A stretch of DNA of 8,361 nt from an uncultured Chryseolinea sp. Lineage in GTDB: Bacteria > Bacteroidota > Bacteroidia > Cytophagales > Cyclobacteriaceae. Position numbers and translations under genes: made by a program. This document shows, in pieces, positions 1 to 6,186 of the stretch; the stretch's first letter is position 1; every line of letters begins with the position of its first letter. The DNA is taken from assembly GCA_946478915.1 (NCBI GenBank), contig CAMLER010000194.1, forward strand, positions 1 through 8,361, written 5' to 3'. The notes beneath the pieces were generated by a model. That model searched no databases and had not been told where the DNA came from. It saw only the letters and a list, made by a program, of their open reading frames with translations.

Positions 1-137
1 TTTATGAAGCCCTTTCCTATAACAATACATGGGATGGCACGGTTGACGGACAGCCGCTCCAGCCGGGGGACTACTACTACGTCATACGACTGGCTGACCT
101 CACCGATATCAAGGGAGCTGTTCGAATCATCAGGTAA
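1..137 (+). CDS. 3' end of a secreted protein gene: type IX secretion (type B) C-terminal signal
   Basis: Only the last 44 codons are present (first full codon at 3, stop TAA at 135-137); the gene continues to the left of the window. The encoded tail contains WDG, PGDYYYVIRL and a final KGAVRIIR, which are hallmarks of the gliding-associated (CHU_C-like, type B) C-terminal domain that directs proteins through the type IX secretion system to the cell surface in Bacteroidota. All 44 residues are identical to the end of the protein encoded at 648-4232. The DNA is identical at 130 of 137 positions, and the seven differences are all silent third-base changes. It is therefore the tail of a paralogue in tandem with that gene. 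The rest of the protein cannot be seen, so its function beyond secretion is unknown. Confidence 0.88.
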   Translation, partial: YEALSYNNTWDGTVDGQPLQPGDYYYVIRLADLTDIKGAVRIIR

Positions 138-452
138 CTGTCTTACCATTGTTTATCCCATTACCACAAAAGATAAGCTATTGTGCGCCAAAGACTTTGA
201 GTATATTCCCAAGCATGAGCTTTTTTGAAATACTACACAATTCTCATGAACATGACGTCTGGTTTTCCATAACGAGGCGGACTGATGCAATCGATTTCTT
301 CTACAACAGGTTTTCCCTTCTTAAGAAATATTCCCAAGAATTCAAACTTATCATCATTTTTAACTAGTTTATAATTTCAAAAAAGTTGTTTGCGATTTGA
401 AACTACACCCTGATTGGTATGCCATATTCTTGAACTACATGTTAACCCATTT

Positions 453-481
453 ATCAACCAGTAATATCCCATTTGGTTGAT
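453..481. repeat. 8-bp perfect inverted repeat with 13-bp spacer
   Basis: ATCAACCA (453-460) is followed after 13 bases by its exact reverse complement TGGTTGAT (474-481). It lies about 167 bases upstream of the beta-helix gene and well upstream of the promoter candidate. It could be a regulator binding site or a small hairpin, but a repeat of this size in AT-rich DNA could also be chance. Confidence 0.35.
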
Positions 482-592
482 CTATCGACCGCGCCTTCCA
501 TAGTTTACTCTTTCCATCGAAATTTGTAGTTCAGATATTTTCTGATTTAAGGCCGCTATCAGGCACGTTATGCGTCTACATCTATTATCCAA

Positions 593-620
593 TTTGCACG
601 ATTAAGTGTTAATAAATTTC
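593..620 (+). promoter_or_regulatory. candidate Bacteroidota-type promoter of the beta-helix gene
   Basis: TTTG at 593-596 matches the -33 element. After 16 bases, TAAATTTC at 613-620 matches the -7 element TAnnTTTG at all but the last position. Transcription would start near 627, giving a leader of about 20 bases before the ATG at 648. The 16-base spacer is slightly shorter than the usual range, and no expression evidence is available. Confidence 0.35.
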
Positions 621-647
621 TCAACAATTTTATTAAACTAAAAAAAG

Positions 648-3600
648 ATGAATAGGATACTTCTCATGTTGGTGTTTGTAGTTGGCATTTGTGAAGCATT
701 TGGAAGAGACTATTTTGTGGGGGGCCAGGGTGCGTCTGATAATAATCCGGGAACTGCAGATCAGCCATTTGCAACGATACAAAAAGCCGCCAGTGTTGCC
801 GTTGCAGGTGATGTGGTGAGAATAAGGTCCGGTGTCTATCGCGAAACCATTATTCCTGCAAATTCCGGAACAAATGGAAATCGTATAGTGTACCAACCTG
901 ATGATGGAGCAACTGTAACCATTAGCGGTCTGAATGTGGTGGATAACAACGGATGGACTACACACAGCGGAAATATTTACAAAAAATCCATAACGTTGCC
1001 TGTGAACGGCTATAATGCCTCGCTCACGAGCAACACAACTTTACTCGCCAATCAGGTATTTAAAGATGGGGTAATGATGTTTGAGGCAAGGTGGCCTAAG
1101 TTAAATACGGTCGATGATTTGATGGACCAGAAAAAGTGGAGAAATATCAACTCTACGTCTGTCTTCAACAATACTACAATTACAGATAACGGATTACCTC
1201 AAATACCTGGAGGCTTAGCAGGCGCAAAAGTAATTGTTCAGGGATGGTTCATGACCCACATGAGAAATATCAATTCACATTCGGGAAGCACAATCACTTT
1301 CAATTCAACAAATCCAAATCCTCATTTTAGTAGAAACTATTTTATCACAGGAAAGCTTGGTCTGTTATCGGCGGCAAAAGAATGGCATTATGAATCAGGC
1401 ACCTTATACTTTTGGCAGGAAGGTGGAGGACCTCCTACTGGCGTTGAATATAAAGCAAGGAACTGGGGATTTGATCTTAGAAATAAATCTAACATAACTA
1501 TTGCTGGATTGAGGTTCATAGGCTGCGAACCCATGACTGGTAATTCAGGCAGCGCTAATACTACCCTGGACAATATCCGGGCATCTTATATGAACCATGC
1601 TGTCCTTGATCAGCTGCCGAGCTGGCCGGGATTCGGTAATGCCAGAATGACCGGTACTAAACTGATCGGACCTAACAGCGTCATCAAGAACAGTGAGATG
1701 AAAATTGCCTCATCTATGGGGGTTTGGTTGGGCGCCAACTGTCGGGCGGAAAATAACCTGATGCATGATATTGGTTATGAAGGAAACTGGGGTGCACCCT
1801 TTTCATTGTGGGATCGCGATGGTGGACAAGTAATCACAAGGAACACGCTTTATCGTACGGGAAGGTCTTGTGTTGATTTTGGATATCTCAATAATGGCCA
1901 GCATCTCAATGTAGAAGTGAGTTATAACGACATGTCAACATTCGGAATGATCAACTGGGATCTCGGGGCTACCTACGCCTGGGGACAGTGCGATTTAACC
2001 GGTCTAAGAATCCATCACAACTGGATTCATGACGTTAAGACTCCGGACGGACTTACTGTAGGTGGTACATATGGCATTTATTTCGATCAGGCATCCGGTC
2101 CCGGTACAATAGACCATAATGTGCTTTGGAATTGCTCCGCTTCGGACATATATCATGAAGTCGCAAATCATGTTAGACATTCAGGATCCAGTTTGAATAT
2201 CTATAACAATACTTTCGCTTCAACGGATGTTAGCAACCCGGCTAACAGTTCCTACCGGACATATTCAACCACCCCATATGACTTGCAACGGAATAACATT
2301 TACAGGCGAAGAATAGTGGTTTCTTTTACTGACCCCAGACCAGGTAACGTTGCAAACGGTATCTTAGCTAATGTCAACCCACAATTTCTCGGTTCTGGTC
2401 AGGGTGGCCTTGCCTATCGCTTGGCTGCAGGTTCGCCGGCAATTAACTCCGGAATCACGATACCCGGCATCACTGATGGAAGCGTCGGCGCTCCAGATAT
2501 TGGCGCTTATGAATATGGTGGAGAAGCCTGGGTACCCGGCTATAAACCAGTTCCTTATGGCAACGTGGCAGCAAATACCCCTCCCGTTGCGGCAATAACG
2601 GCGCCATCAAACAATTCAACATTTGCCCAGGGTTCTGCTATCACAATCACAGCGACAGCTTCCGATGCAAATGGCTCAGTCGCCAAGGTTGAATTTTTCA
2701 GCGGTACAACAAAATTGGGCGAGGATACCAGCAGTCCCTACAGCTTCGCGTGGAACGGCGCCGCTGTTGGAACACACGCGCTCACGGTAAGGGTAACGGA
2801 TAATCAAAATGCTACTGGAACGTCGACAGCTGTCTCCATTACCGTGAACTCTAACACAGCGCCCACAGTCTCTATTACTGCTCCCGCCGACAATGCACAA
2901 TTCCAACCTGGCGAACCTATTACCATTACTGCAGCAGCCGCTGATGCCAATGGAACAGTTGCTAAGGTTGAATTCTTCAACGGAACTACAAAACTCGGTG
3001 AAGACCTGGCAGCACCGTACAGTTTTGTTTGGAATAACGCTGCAACCGGAAATCATTCCTTAACGGCAAAAGCTACTGACAATCAAAATGGTGTTACTAC
3101 ATCAAGTGCCATTGATATCACGGTCGCCGCAATAGTAAAACCGGTAGTCGCAATTACTGCTCCGGCCAACAATGCACAGTTCACAATTGGCGCGCCAATT
3201 ACTATCACGGCAACTGCCACAGACGCGAATGGCAGCGTTACAAAAGTTGAGTTCTTTAATGGGACTACCAAAATAGGGGAAGATTTGACCAGTCCATACT
3301 CATTCGTTTGGGGAAATGCCGCTGTTGGTAATCACAGCATCACCGCGAAAGCAACCGACAACGAAAATAATATAACCACATCAACTGCTGTTGGTATTAT
3401 TGTTGGTACGAATAGCCCTCCCGTTGTGCTGATAACCGCCCCGCTCGCGAACGCACAAGTAAATATCGGTAGCGCTGTTGCTATTACTGCCTCTGCTTCC
3501 GATGCTAACGGAACCGTCGCCAAGGTTGAATTTTTTAACGGCACCACAAAGCTTGGTGAAGACCTTACAAGTCCATACGGTTTTATATGGTCGGATGCTC

Positions 3601-4232
3601 CGGAAGGAGACCATGCATTGACGGCAAAAGCAACTGATAACCTGGGCGCCACAGCAACATCCGCTCCCATTACAATCTCAGTTATTAATCCGGCGAGTCC
3701 AACCGTGGACGCCGGCGTTGATAAAATTGTTACCCTACCAGAGAATTCGACAACCTTAACTCCAGCAATTGTTTCGGCAGTTCCCGTTGAATATAGCTGG
3801 AGTCAGATCGAAGGACCTAACACTGTAACCATGACCGGTGCCGACACGGAACAACTCAGCCTGGCTGACCTGATAGAAGGAACCTATACCTTTGAGATTG
3901 CCGTGACAGACAACAATGGAAAAAAGACTACCGATCAAATTAAAGTAACAGTCGTTGCCCCTACGGGCGCTACAGCCTCCATCCCGCGGTTCTTCTCTCC
4001 AAATGATGATGGAACCGGTGATTTTTGGGAGTGGGAGAATAATGAGCAATACGAGAACTCACTTCTGACAATATTTAACAGGGCAGGTCAAAAGATTTAT
4101 GAAGCCCTTTCCTATAACAATACATGGGATGGCACGGTTGACGGACAGCCACTGCAGCCGGGGGATTACTACTATGTCATACGACTGGCTGACCTCACCG
4201 ATATTAAAGGCGCTGTTCGAATCATCAGGTAA
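648..4232 (+). CDS. secreted multidomain surface protein: parallel beta-helix, four Ig-like repeats, PKD-like domain, T9SS type B signal
   Basis: The 1194-residue protein starts with a hydrophobic signal peptide (about residues 1-19); the cysteine at 15 is not in a good lipobox, so a lipoprotein is unlikely. Residues about 20-630 form a right-handed parallel beta-helix: the opening DYFVGGQGASDNNPGT, GDVVRIRSGVYRE, many N-N/H-N turn motifs (IHHNWIHDV, TIDHNVLWN) and a closing SPAINSG / DIGAYEYGG segment, as in polysaccharide-binding or -lyase beta-helix proteins. Four Ig-like domains of the Big_7 type follow (about 646-1017), each with a KVEFFNGTTKLGED-like core, then a PKD-like domain (about 1018-1107) and the CHU_C type B secretion domain (about 1112-1194: FFSPNDDG, IFNRAGQ, WDG, PGDYYYVI). 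I infer export by Sec and then T9SS to the cell surface or medium. Lyase or adhesin activity cannot be decided, as I identify no catalytic residues. The ATG at 648 is chosen because it directly precedes the signal peptide; no Shine-Dalgarno sequence is obvious. Confidence 0.9.
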   Translation: MNRILLMLVFVVGICEAFGRDYFVGGQGASDNNPGTADQPFATIQKAASVAVAGDVVRIRSGVYRETIIPANSGTNGNRIVYQPDDGATVTISGLNVVDNNGWTTHSGNIYKKSITLPVNGYNASLTSNTTLLANQVFKDGVMMFEARWPKLNTVDDLMDQKKWRNINSTSVFNNTTITDNGLPQIPGGLAGAKVIVQGWFMTHMRNINSHSGSTITFNSTNPNPHFSRNYFITGKLGLLSAAKEWHYESGTLYFWQEGGGPPTGVEYKARNWGFDLRNKSNITIAGLRFIGCEPMTGNSGSANTTLDNIRASYMNHAVLDQLPSWPGFGNARMTGTKLIGPNSVIKNSEMKIASSMGVWLGANCRAENNLMHDIGYEGNWGAPFSLWDRDGGQVITRNTLYRTGRSCVDFGYLNNGQHLNVEVSYNDMSTFGMINWDLGATYAWGQCDLTGLRIHHNWIHDVKTPDGLTVGGTYGIYFDQASGPGTIDHNVLWNCSASDIYHEVANHVRHSGSSLNIYNNTFASTDVSNPANSSYRTYSTTPYDLQRNNIYRRRIVVSFTDPRPGNVANGILANVNPQFLGSGQGGLAYRLAAGSPAINSGITIPGITDGSVGAPDIGAYEYGGEAWVPGYKPVPYGNVAANTPPVAAITAPSNNSTFAQGSAITITATASDANGSVAKVEFFSGTTKLGEDTSSPYSFAWNGAAVGTHALTVRVTDNQNATGTSTAVSITVNSNTAPTVSITAPADNAQFQPGEPITITAAAADANGTVAKVEFFNGTTKLGEDLAAPYSFVWNNAATGNHSLTAKATDNQNGVTTSSAIDITVAAIVKPVVAITAPANNAQFTIGAPITITATATDANGSVTKVEFFNGTTKIGEDLTSPYSFVWGNAAVGNHSITAKATDNENNITTSTAVGIIVGTNSPPVVLITAPLANAQVNIGSAVAITASASDANGTVAKVEFFNGTTKLGEDLTSPYGFIWSDAPEGDHALTAKATDNLGATATSAPITISVINPASPTVDAGVDKIVTLPENSTTLTPAIVSAVPVEYSWSQIEGPNTVTMTGADTEQLSLADLIEGTYTFEIAVTDNNGKKTTDQIKVTVVAPTGATASIPRFFSPNDDGTGDFWEWENNEQYENSLLTIFNRAGQKIYEALSYNNTWDGTVDGQPLQPGDYYYVIRLADLTDIKGAVRIIR
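2583..3698 (+). repeat. four tandem Ig-like coding repeats of 279 bp (93 aa)
   Basis: Equivalent prolines fall at residues 646, 739, 832 and 925, and the next domain begins with proline 1018, so each unit is exactly 93 residues. Units lie at 2583-2861, 2862-3140, 3141-3419 and 3420-3698. Each carries an ITAP start, ITITA-type strand, DANG-(S/T)-V, VEFF-(N/S)-GTTK-(L/I)-GED, SPYSF-like and ATDN motifs. The proteins are very similar but the codons have drifted at many silent positions, so these duplications look old. They probably act as a stalk or carbohydrate-binding spacer between the beta-helix and the secretion signal. Confidence 0.85.
4096..4232 (+). repeat. second copy of the 137-bp direct repeat encoding the secretion-signal tail
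   Basis: This segment aligns without gaps to 1-137 (offset 4095). It shows 130 of 137 identical bases and seven silent third-position differences (in codons for Pro, Leu, Asp, Tyr, Ile, Lys and Gly). Similarity ends immediately after the stop codon. How far it reaches upstream cannot be seen, because the first copy is cut by the window edge. Confidence 0.95.
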
Positions 4233-4242
4233 TTAAGAATGA

Positions 4243-4280
4243 AGGAGTTGTCTGATATTACAGACTATCAGGCAACTCCT
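4243..4280. terminator. hairpin between convergent genes, probable bidirectional terminator
   Basis: AGGAGTTGTCTGATA (4243-4257) pairs with TATCAGGCAACTCCT (4266-4280) over 15 positions with one T/G exception, which is a G-U pair in the + transcript; the loop is 8 bases. It begins 10 bases after the stop of the beta-helix gene, and the modC stop codon lies in the loop (4258-4260), so the right arm is also the last codons of modC. The position and stability suit termination for both genes. A run of T after the stem is weak on the - strand and absent on the + strand. Confidence 0.65.
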
Positions 4281-4974
4281 CCATCATTCGACGAAAGGTT
4301 GCAATCGGCAATACACTTGCAGGGGAACCCTCATTGACGATCTTGCCATTGTCCATCACATAAACATAATTGGAAAGCCTGACAACCTCGATTAAATCGT
4401 GGCTCACTAGGATAGTCGTAAGGTTGTATTGCCGGTGCACGCTCAAAATATAGTCTTGAAGTTTGAGTCTTAACGTAGTATCGAGGGCCGACATCGGTTC
4501 ATCAAGCAATAGGATTTTTGGTTGTCGTACGATCGCCCTCGCAAGGGCTACACGCTGTTGTTGTCCACCGGACAGAACAGCAGGTCTCTTGTCTTCCAGA
4601 CTCGATAATTCCATAAGATCTAACAGTTGATCTATAATCGTCGCCGATTGGTTTTTCTTCAAAGCATACTCCAGGTTTCCCCTTACCGTCATGTTTGGAA
4701 AGAGTGCATAGTCCTGGAAGACGAGTCCGACGTTTCGATCCTGTGGCCTTACATTCGTCCCAACCGTTGCGTCATACCAGGCTTGGTCACCAACGCGGAT
4801 TATTCCGTCGTCCGGCTCAACAAGACCAGCTAGCATTTTTAGTAAAGTAGTCTTCCCTGCGCCCGAAGGGCCATACAATGTTACCAACCGCCCAGGCTTG
4901 ATGGTGAAACTAACATCAAGACTCATATGACCAATTGAAGAAAACAGACGTTTTCTGACAGATAGCTCAATCAT
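4258..4974 (-). CDS. modC: molybdate ABC transporter ATP-binding protein ModC (short form)
   Basis: This 238-residue ATPase powers import through the adjacent permease on the cytoplasmic side. Visible motifs are Walker A GPSGAGKT (35-42), Q-loop FQDYALFP (Q87), signature LSGGQ (134-138), Walker B ILLLDEP (154-160), D-loop SALD and switch histidine in SHD (H192). It overlaps the end of modB by four bases (ATGA), which indicates one transcript and translational coupling. The ModC assignment rests mainly on the clearly ModB-like partner and the nearby ModE-type regulator; by itself the sequence could also fit a sulfate, iron or polyamine importer ATPase. It ends soon after the nucleotide-binding domain, whereas the classical ModC is about 350 residues with a C-terminal TOBE/Mop domain that binds molybdate. 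That domain is absent here. The end of the coding sequence is part of the terminator hairpin. Confidence 0.87.
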   Translation of the reverse strand: MIELSVRKRLFSSIGHMSLDVSFTIKPGRLVTLYGPSGAGKTTLLKMLAGLVEPDDGIIRVGDQAWYDATVGTNVRPQDRNVGLVFQDYALFPNMTVRGNLEYALKKNQSATIIDQLLDLMELSSLEDKRPAVLSGGQQQRVALARAIVRQPKILLLDEPMSALDTTLRLKLQDYILSVHRQYNLTTILVSHDLIEVVRLSNYVYVMDNGKIVNEGSPASVLPIATFRRMMEELPDSL

Positions 4975-5645
4975 ATCACTTTGTTAATTTTTGAAGACGC
5001 ATTTACAAAATAAACGATGGACAGCGTCAGCATTGCGAACATTAGCAATACGATTGCATAGGTGTTTGCTTCGGCGTAATTCATGGCTTCTACCTGGTCA
5101 TATAACGCAATCGATACGACGCGCGTTTGCCCTGGAATATTGCCACCAACCATTAGGACTACTCCAAATTCACCCACGGTATGCGCAAAGGTGAGAACGA
5201 TTCCGGTTAGGATCCCAGGACGTGCATTAGGAAGTAGGATTTTAAGCAAGGTAGTGACGCGCCCTTTTCCCAACGTATACGAGGCCTCGATTAACGTTGT
5301 TGGTACACTCCTTAAACCATTGTATATGGGCTGTACCATGAACGGAAGGCTATAAATTATGGAGGCTATTACCAAACCTTCAAAGGTGAATACTAATCGC
5401 AGGTCAAGGTACCGATCAAGAAAATTCCCAAACGCATTTTGCGGACTAAACCCAAGCAGCAAATAAAACCCAAGCACCGACGGTGGCAAAATTAACGGGA
5501 GACTTACTACGGCTTCCACGAAATATTTAATTTTAAACCGGCTATAAACCAACCAATAGGCTAATGGTATGCTGACGAAGAAAAGAATAATGGTTGTTAC
5601 CGAGGCAAGCTTTAAAGTGAGCGCAAATGGAGAAAGGTCGATCAT
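4971..5645 (-). CDS. modB: molybdate ABC transporter permease ModB
   Basis: This 224-residue inner-membrane permease probably works as a homodimer and forms the molybdate (or tungstate) channel. About five hydrophobic helices are visible (roughly 9-31, 46-66, 87-106, 146-168 and 195-215). The cytoplasmic EAA loop that docks the ATPase starts at E120 (EASYTLGKG) and runs through LLPNARPGILTG. The stretch FAHTVGEFG followed by MVGGNIPGQT (about 153-174) is highly typical of ModB, and the length is normal for the family. Its stop overlaps the modC start. Upstream lies a 131-base gap with a ModE-like box, then the regulator gene. The usual modA gene for the periplasmic binding protein is not next to it. 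Confidence 0.92.
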   Translation of the reverse strand: MIDLSPFALTLKLASVTTIILFFVSIPLAYWLVYSRFKIKYFVEAVVSLPLILPPSVLGFYLLLGFSPQNAFGNFLDRYLDLRLVFTFEGLVIASIIYSLPFMVQPIYNGLRSVPTTLIEASYTLGKGRVTTLLKILLPNARPGILTGIVLTFAHTVGEFGVVLMVGGNIPGQTRVVSIALYDQVEAMNYAEANTYAIVLLMFAMLTLSIVYFVNASSKINKVI

Positions 5646-5665
5646 CAGATGACAATACTATTTAA

Positions 5666-5686
5666 CCGATCGATATGTACGATCGG
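5666..5686. repeat. 7-bp perfect inverted repeat in the modB leader
   Basis: CCGATCG (5666-5672) and its reverse complement CGATCGG (5680-5686) flank a 7-base spacer. The repeat overlaps the left half and centre of the ModE-like box but has a different symmetry axis. It could be a second operator or a small RNA hairpin about 20 bases before the modB start codon. Confidence 0.5.
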
Positions 5687-5696
5687 ATATAACACA
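5669..5696 (-). promoter_or_regulatory. ModE-type operator (molybdate box) upstream of modB
   Basis: Read on the + strand, ATCGATATGTA (5669-5679), six bases, then GATATAACACA (5686-5696) matches the E. coli ModE consensus ATCGnTATATA-N6-TATATAACGAT, as I recall it. Agreement is 9 of 10 defined positions in the first half and 7 of 11, plus the exact N6 spacing, in the second; counting the free position it is 17 of 22. The left half is therefore strong and the right half partial. It sits 24-51 bases upstream of the modB ATG and directly downstream of the ModE-type gene, which is where a repressor site for modBC is expected. Confidence 0.6.
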
Positions 5697-5705
5697 AGGT
5701 AAGAA

Positions 5706-5733
5706 GGAAAATATTAATGGAATGTTTGACAAA
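5706..5733 (-). promoter_or_regulatory. weak promoter candidate for modBC
   Basis: On the - strand, TTTG (complement of 5730-5733) is followed after 16 bases by TATTTTCC (complement of 5706-5713), which has two mismatches to TAnnTTTG. Transcription would start near 5699, which puts the ModE-like box just downstream of the start site, where bound protein would block transcription. The match is weak, and read-through from the ModE-type gene is an alternative. Confidence 0.22.
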
Positions 5734-5776
5734 TAGTTTTACCCATTAGAGCACTTCATCGACCGTAAAAAGCTGT

Positions 5777-6127
5777 TCAGATCAATTTCAGGATTTCGAT
5801 ATTTTTATCAACGATCGAATGAATCTTGTTACTAAGTTTCTGATAAGCCGACAACATAGCCCTCCCACGCTGAGTAACCTCCGTTCCGCCTCCTTTTTGA
5901 CCGCCTTTGTAAGCAATGACATATGGTTCTTTTGCCTGGGCATTAAGTCCCTCCACCATTGCCCATGCTTTTTTATAAGACATACCCATCGATTTTGCAG
6001 CCTTCGAGATAGAACCAGTCTCAATAATAAGCTGCAATAACTCGGCTCGGCCTGGACCAAAAAATCTTTTTCCGTCAATGTCGATCCAACATCGTACTCT
6101 CAGTTCTTTTCCTTTTCCCGTGCGCAT
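5777..6127 (-). CDS. one-domain ModE-type molybdate regulator (winged helix-turn-helix only)
   Basis: This 116-residue protein matches the N-terminal DNA-binding domain of ModE. It has a short strand pair (RCWIDIDGKRFFGPGR, about 12-27), then helix-turn-helix at about 28-62 with the conserved core GSISKAAKSMGMSYKKAW, a wing containing GGQKGGGTEVTQRG (75-88) and a C-terminal helix (about 90-115) for dimerisation. Full-length ModE is about 260 residues, with two Mop/TOBE domains that bind molybdate; these are absent here, and the stop is clean, so this is not an obvious frameshift. Such short forms are often annotated as LysR-family, which shares a similar helix-turn-helix. It is followed by a ModE-like box and modBC, so control of molybdate uptake is the likely role. 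How it senses molybdate is not visible. Confidence 0.85.
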   Translation of the reverse strand: MRTGKGKELRVRCWIDIDGKRFFGPGRAELLQLIIETGSISKAAKSMGMSYKKAWAMVEGLNAQAKEPYVIAYKGGQKGGGTEVTQRGRAMLSAYQKLSNKIHSIVDKNIEILKLI

Positions 6128-6186
6128 TTAACTGGATTTTGATCCGAAGATTTGAAATAAGAGTCATTTTTCAACATCAATAAGCT

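Larger units (their letters stand above)
138..647. other. 510-base intergenic region between two T9SS-signal genes
   Basis: This AT-rich stretch separates the upstream paralogue's stop codon from the start of the beta-helix gene. Similarity to the downstream gene's 3' flank stops exactly at the stop codon at 137. It contains an 8-base inverted repeat (453-481) and a promoter candidate (593-620), each listed separately. A short open frame at 149-367 has no recognisable motif and no ribosome binding site, and I read it as chance. I see no clear terminator hairpin after the stop codon at 137, and no RNA gene. Confidence 0.6.

Noticed and set aside
4..228. Open frame of 74 codons at the left edge
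   Set aside because: It reads the secretion-signal tail in the wrong frame; the frame ending at 137 reproduces the known C-terminal domain exactly.
149..367. Possible small gene of 72 codons in the intergenic region
   Set aside because: No motif, no ribosome binding site, AT-rich composition and no partner; most likely chance.
648..704. Lipoprotein signal in the beta-helix protein (cysteine at residue 15)
   Set aside because: The residue before the cysteine is isoleucine and the lipobox pattern is not met; an ordinary signal peptide followed by a T9SS C-terminal signal fits better.
2676..3670. Several long open frames on the - strand opposite the Ig-like repeats
   Set aside because: They are antisense shadows of a repetitive coding region, and recur because the coding repeats recur.
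2583..3698. CRISPR-like or non-coding tandem repeat
   Set aside because: The 279-bp units are coding, in frame, and similar at protein level more than DNA level; there are no short repeats with unique spacers.
4258..4974. ModC truncated by a frameshift
   Set aside because: The stop is followed at once by the terminator loop and the converging gene, with no room for or trace of a TOBE domain, so the short form looks genuine.
5777..6127. LysR-family regulator
   Set aside because: The protein is too short, has no LysR effector domain, and its helix-turn-helix and wing match the ModE N-terminal domain next to modBC.
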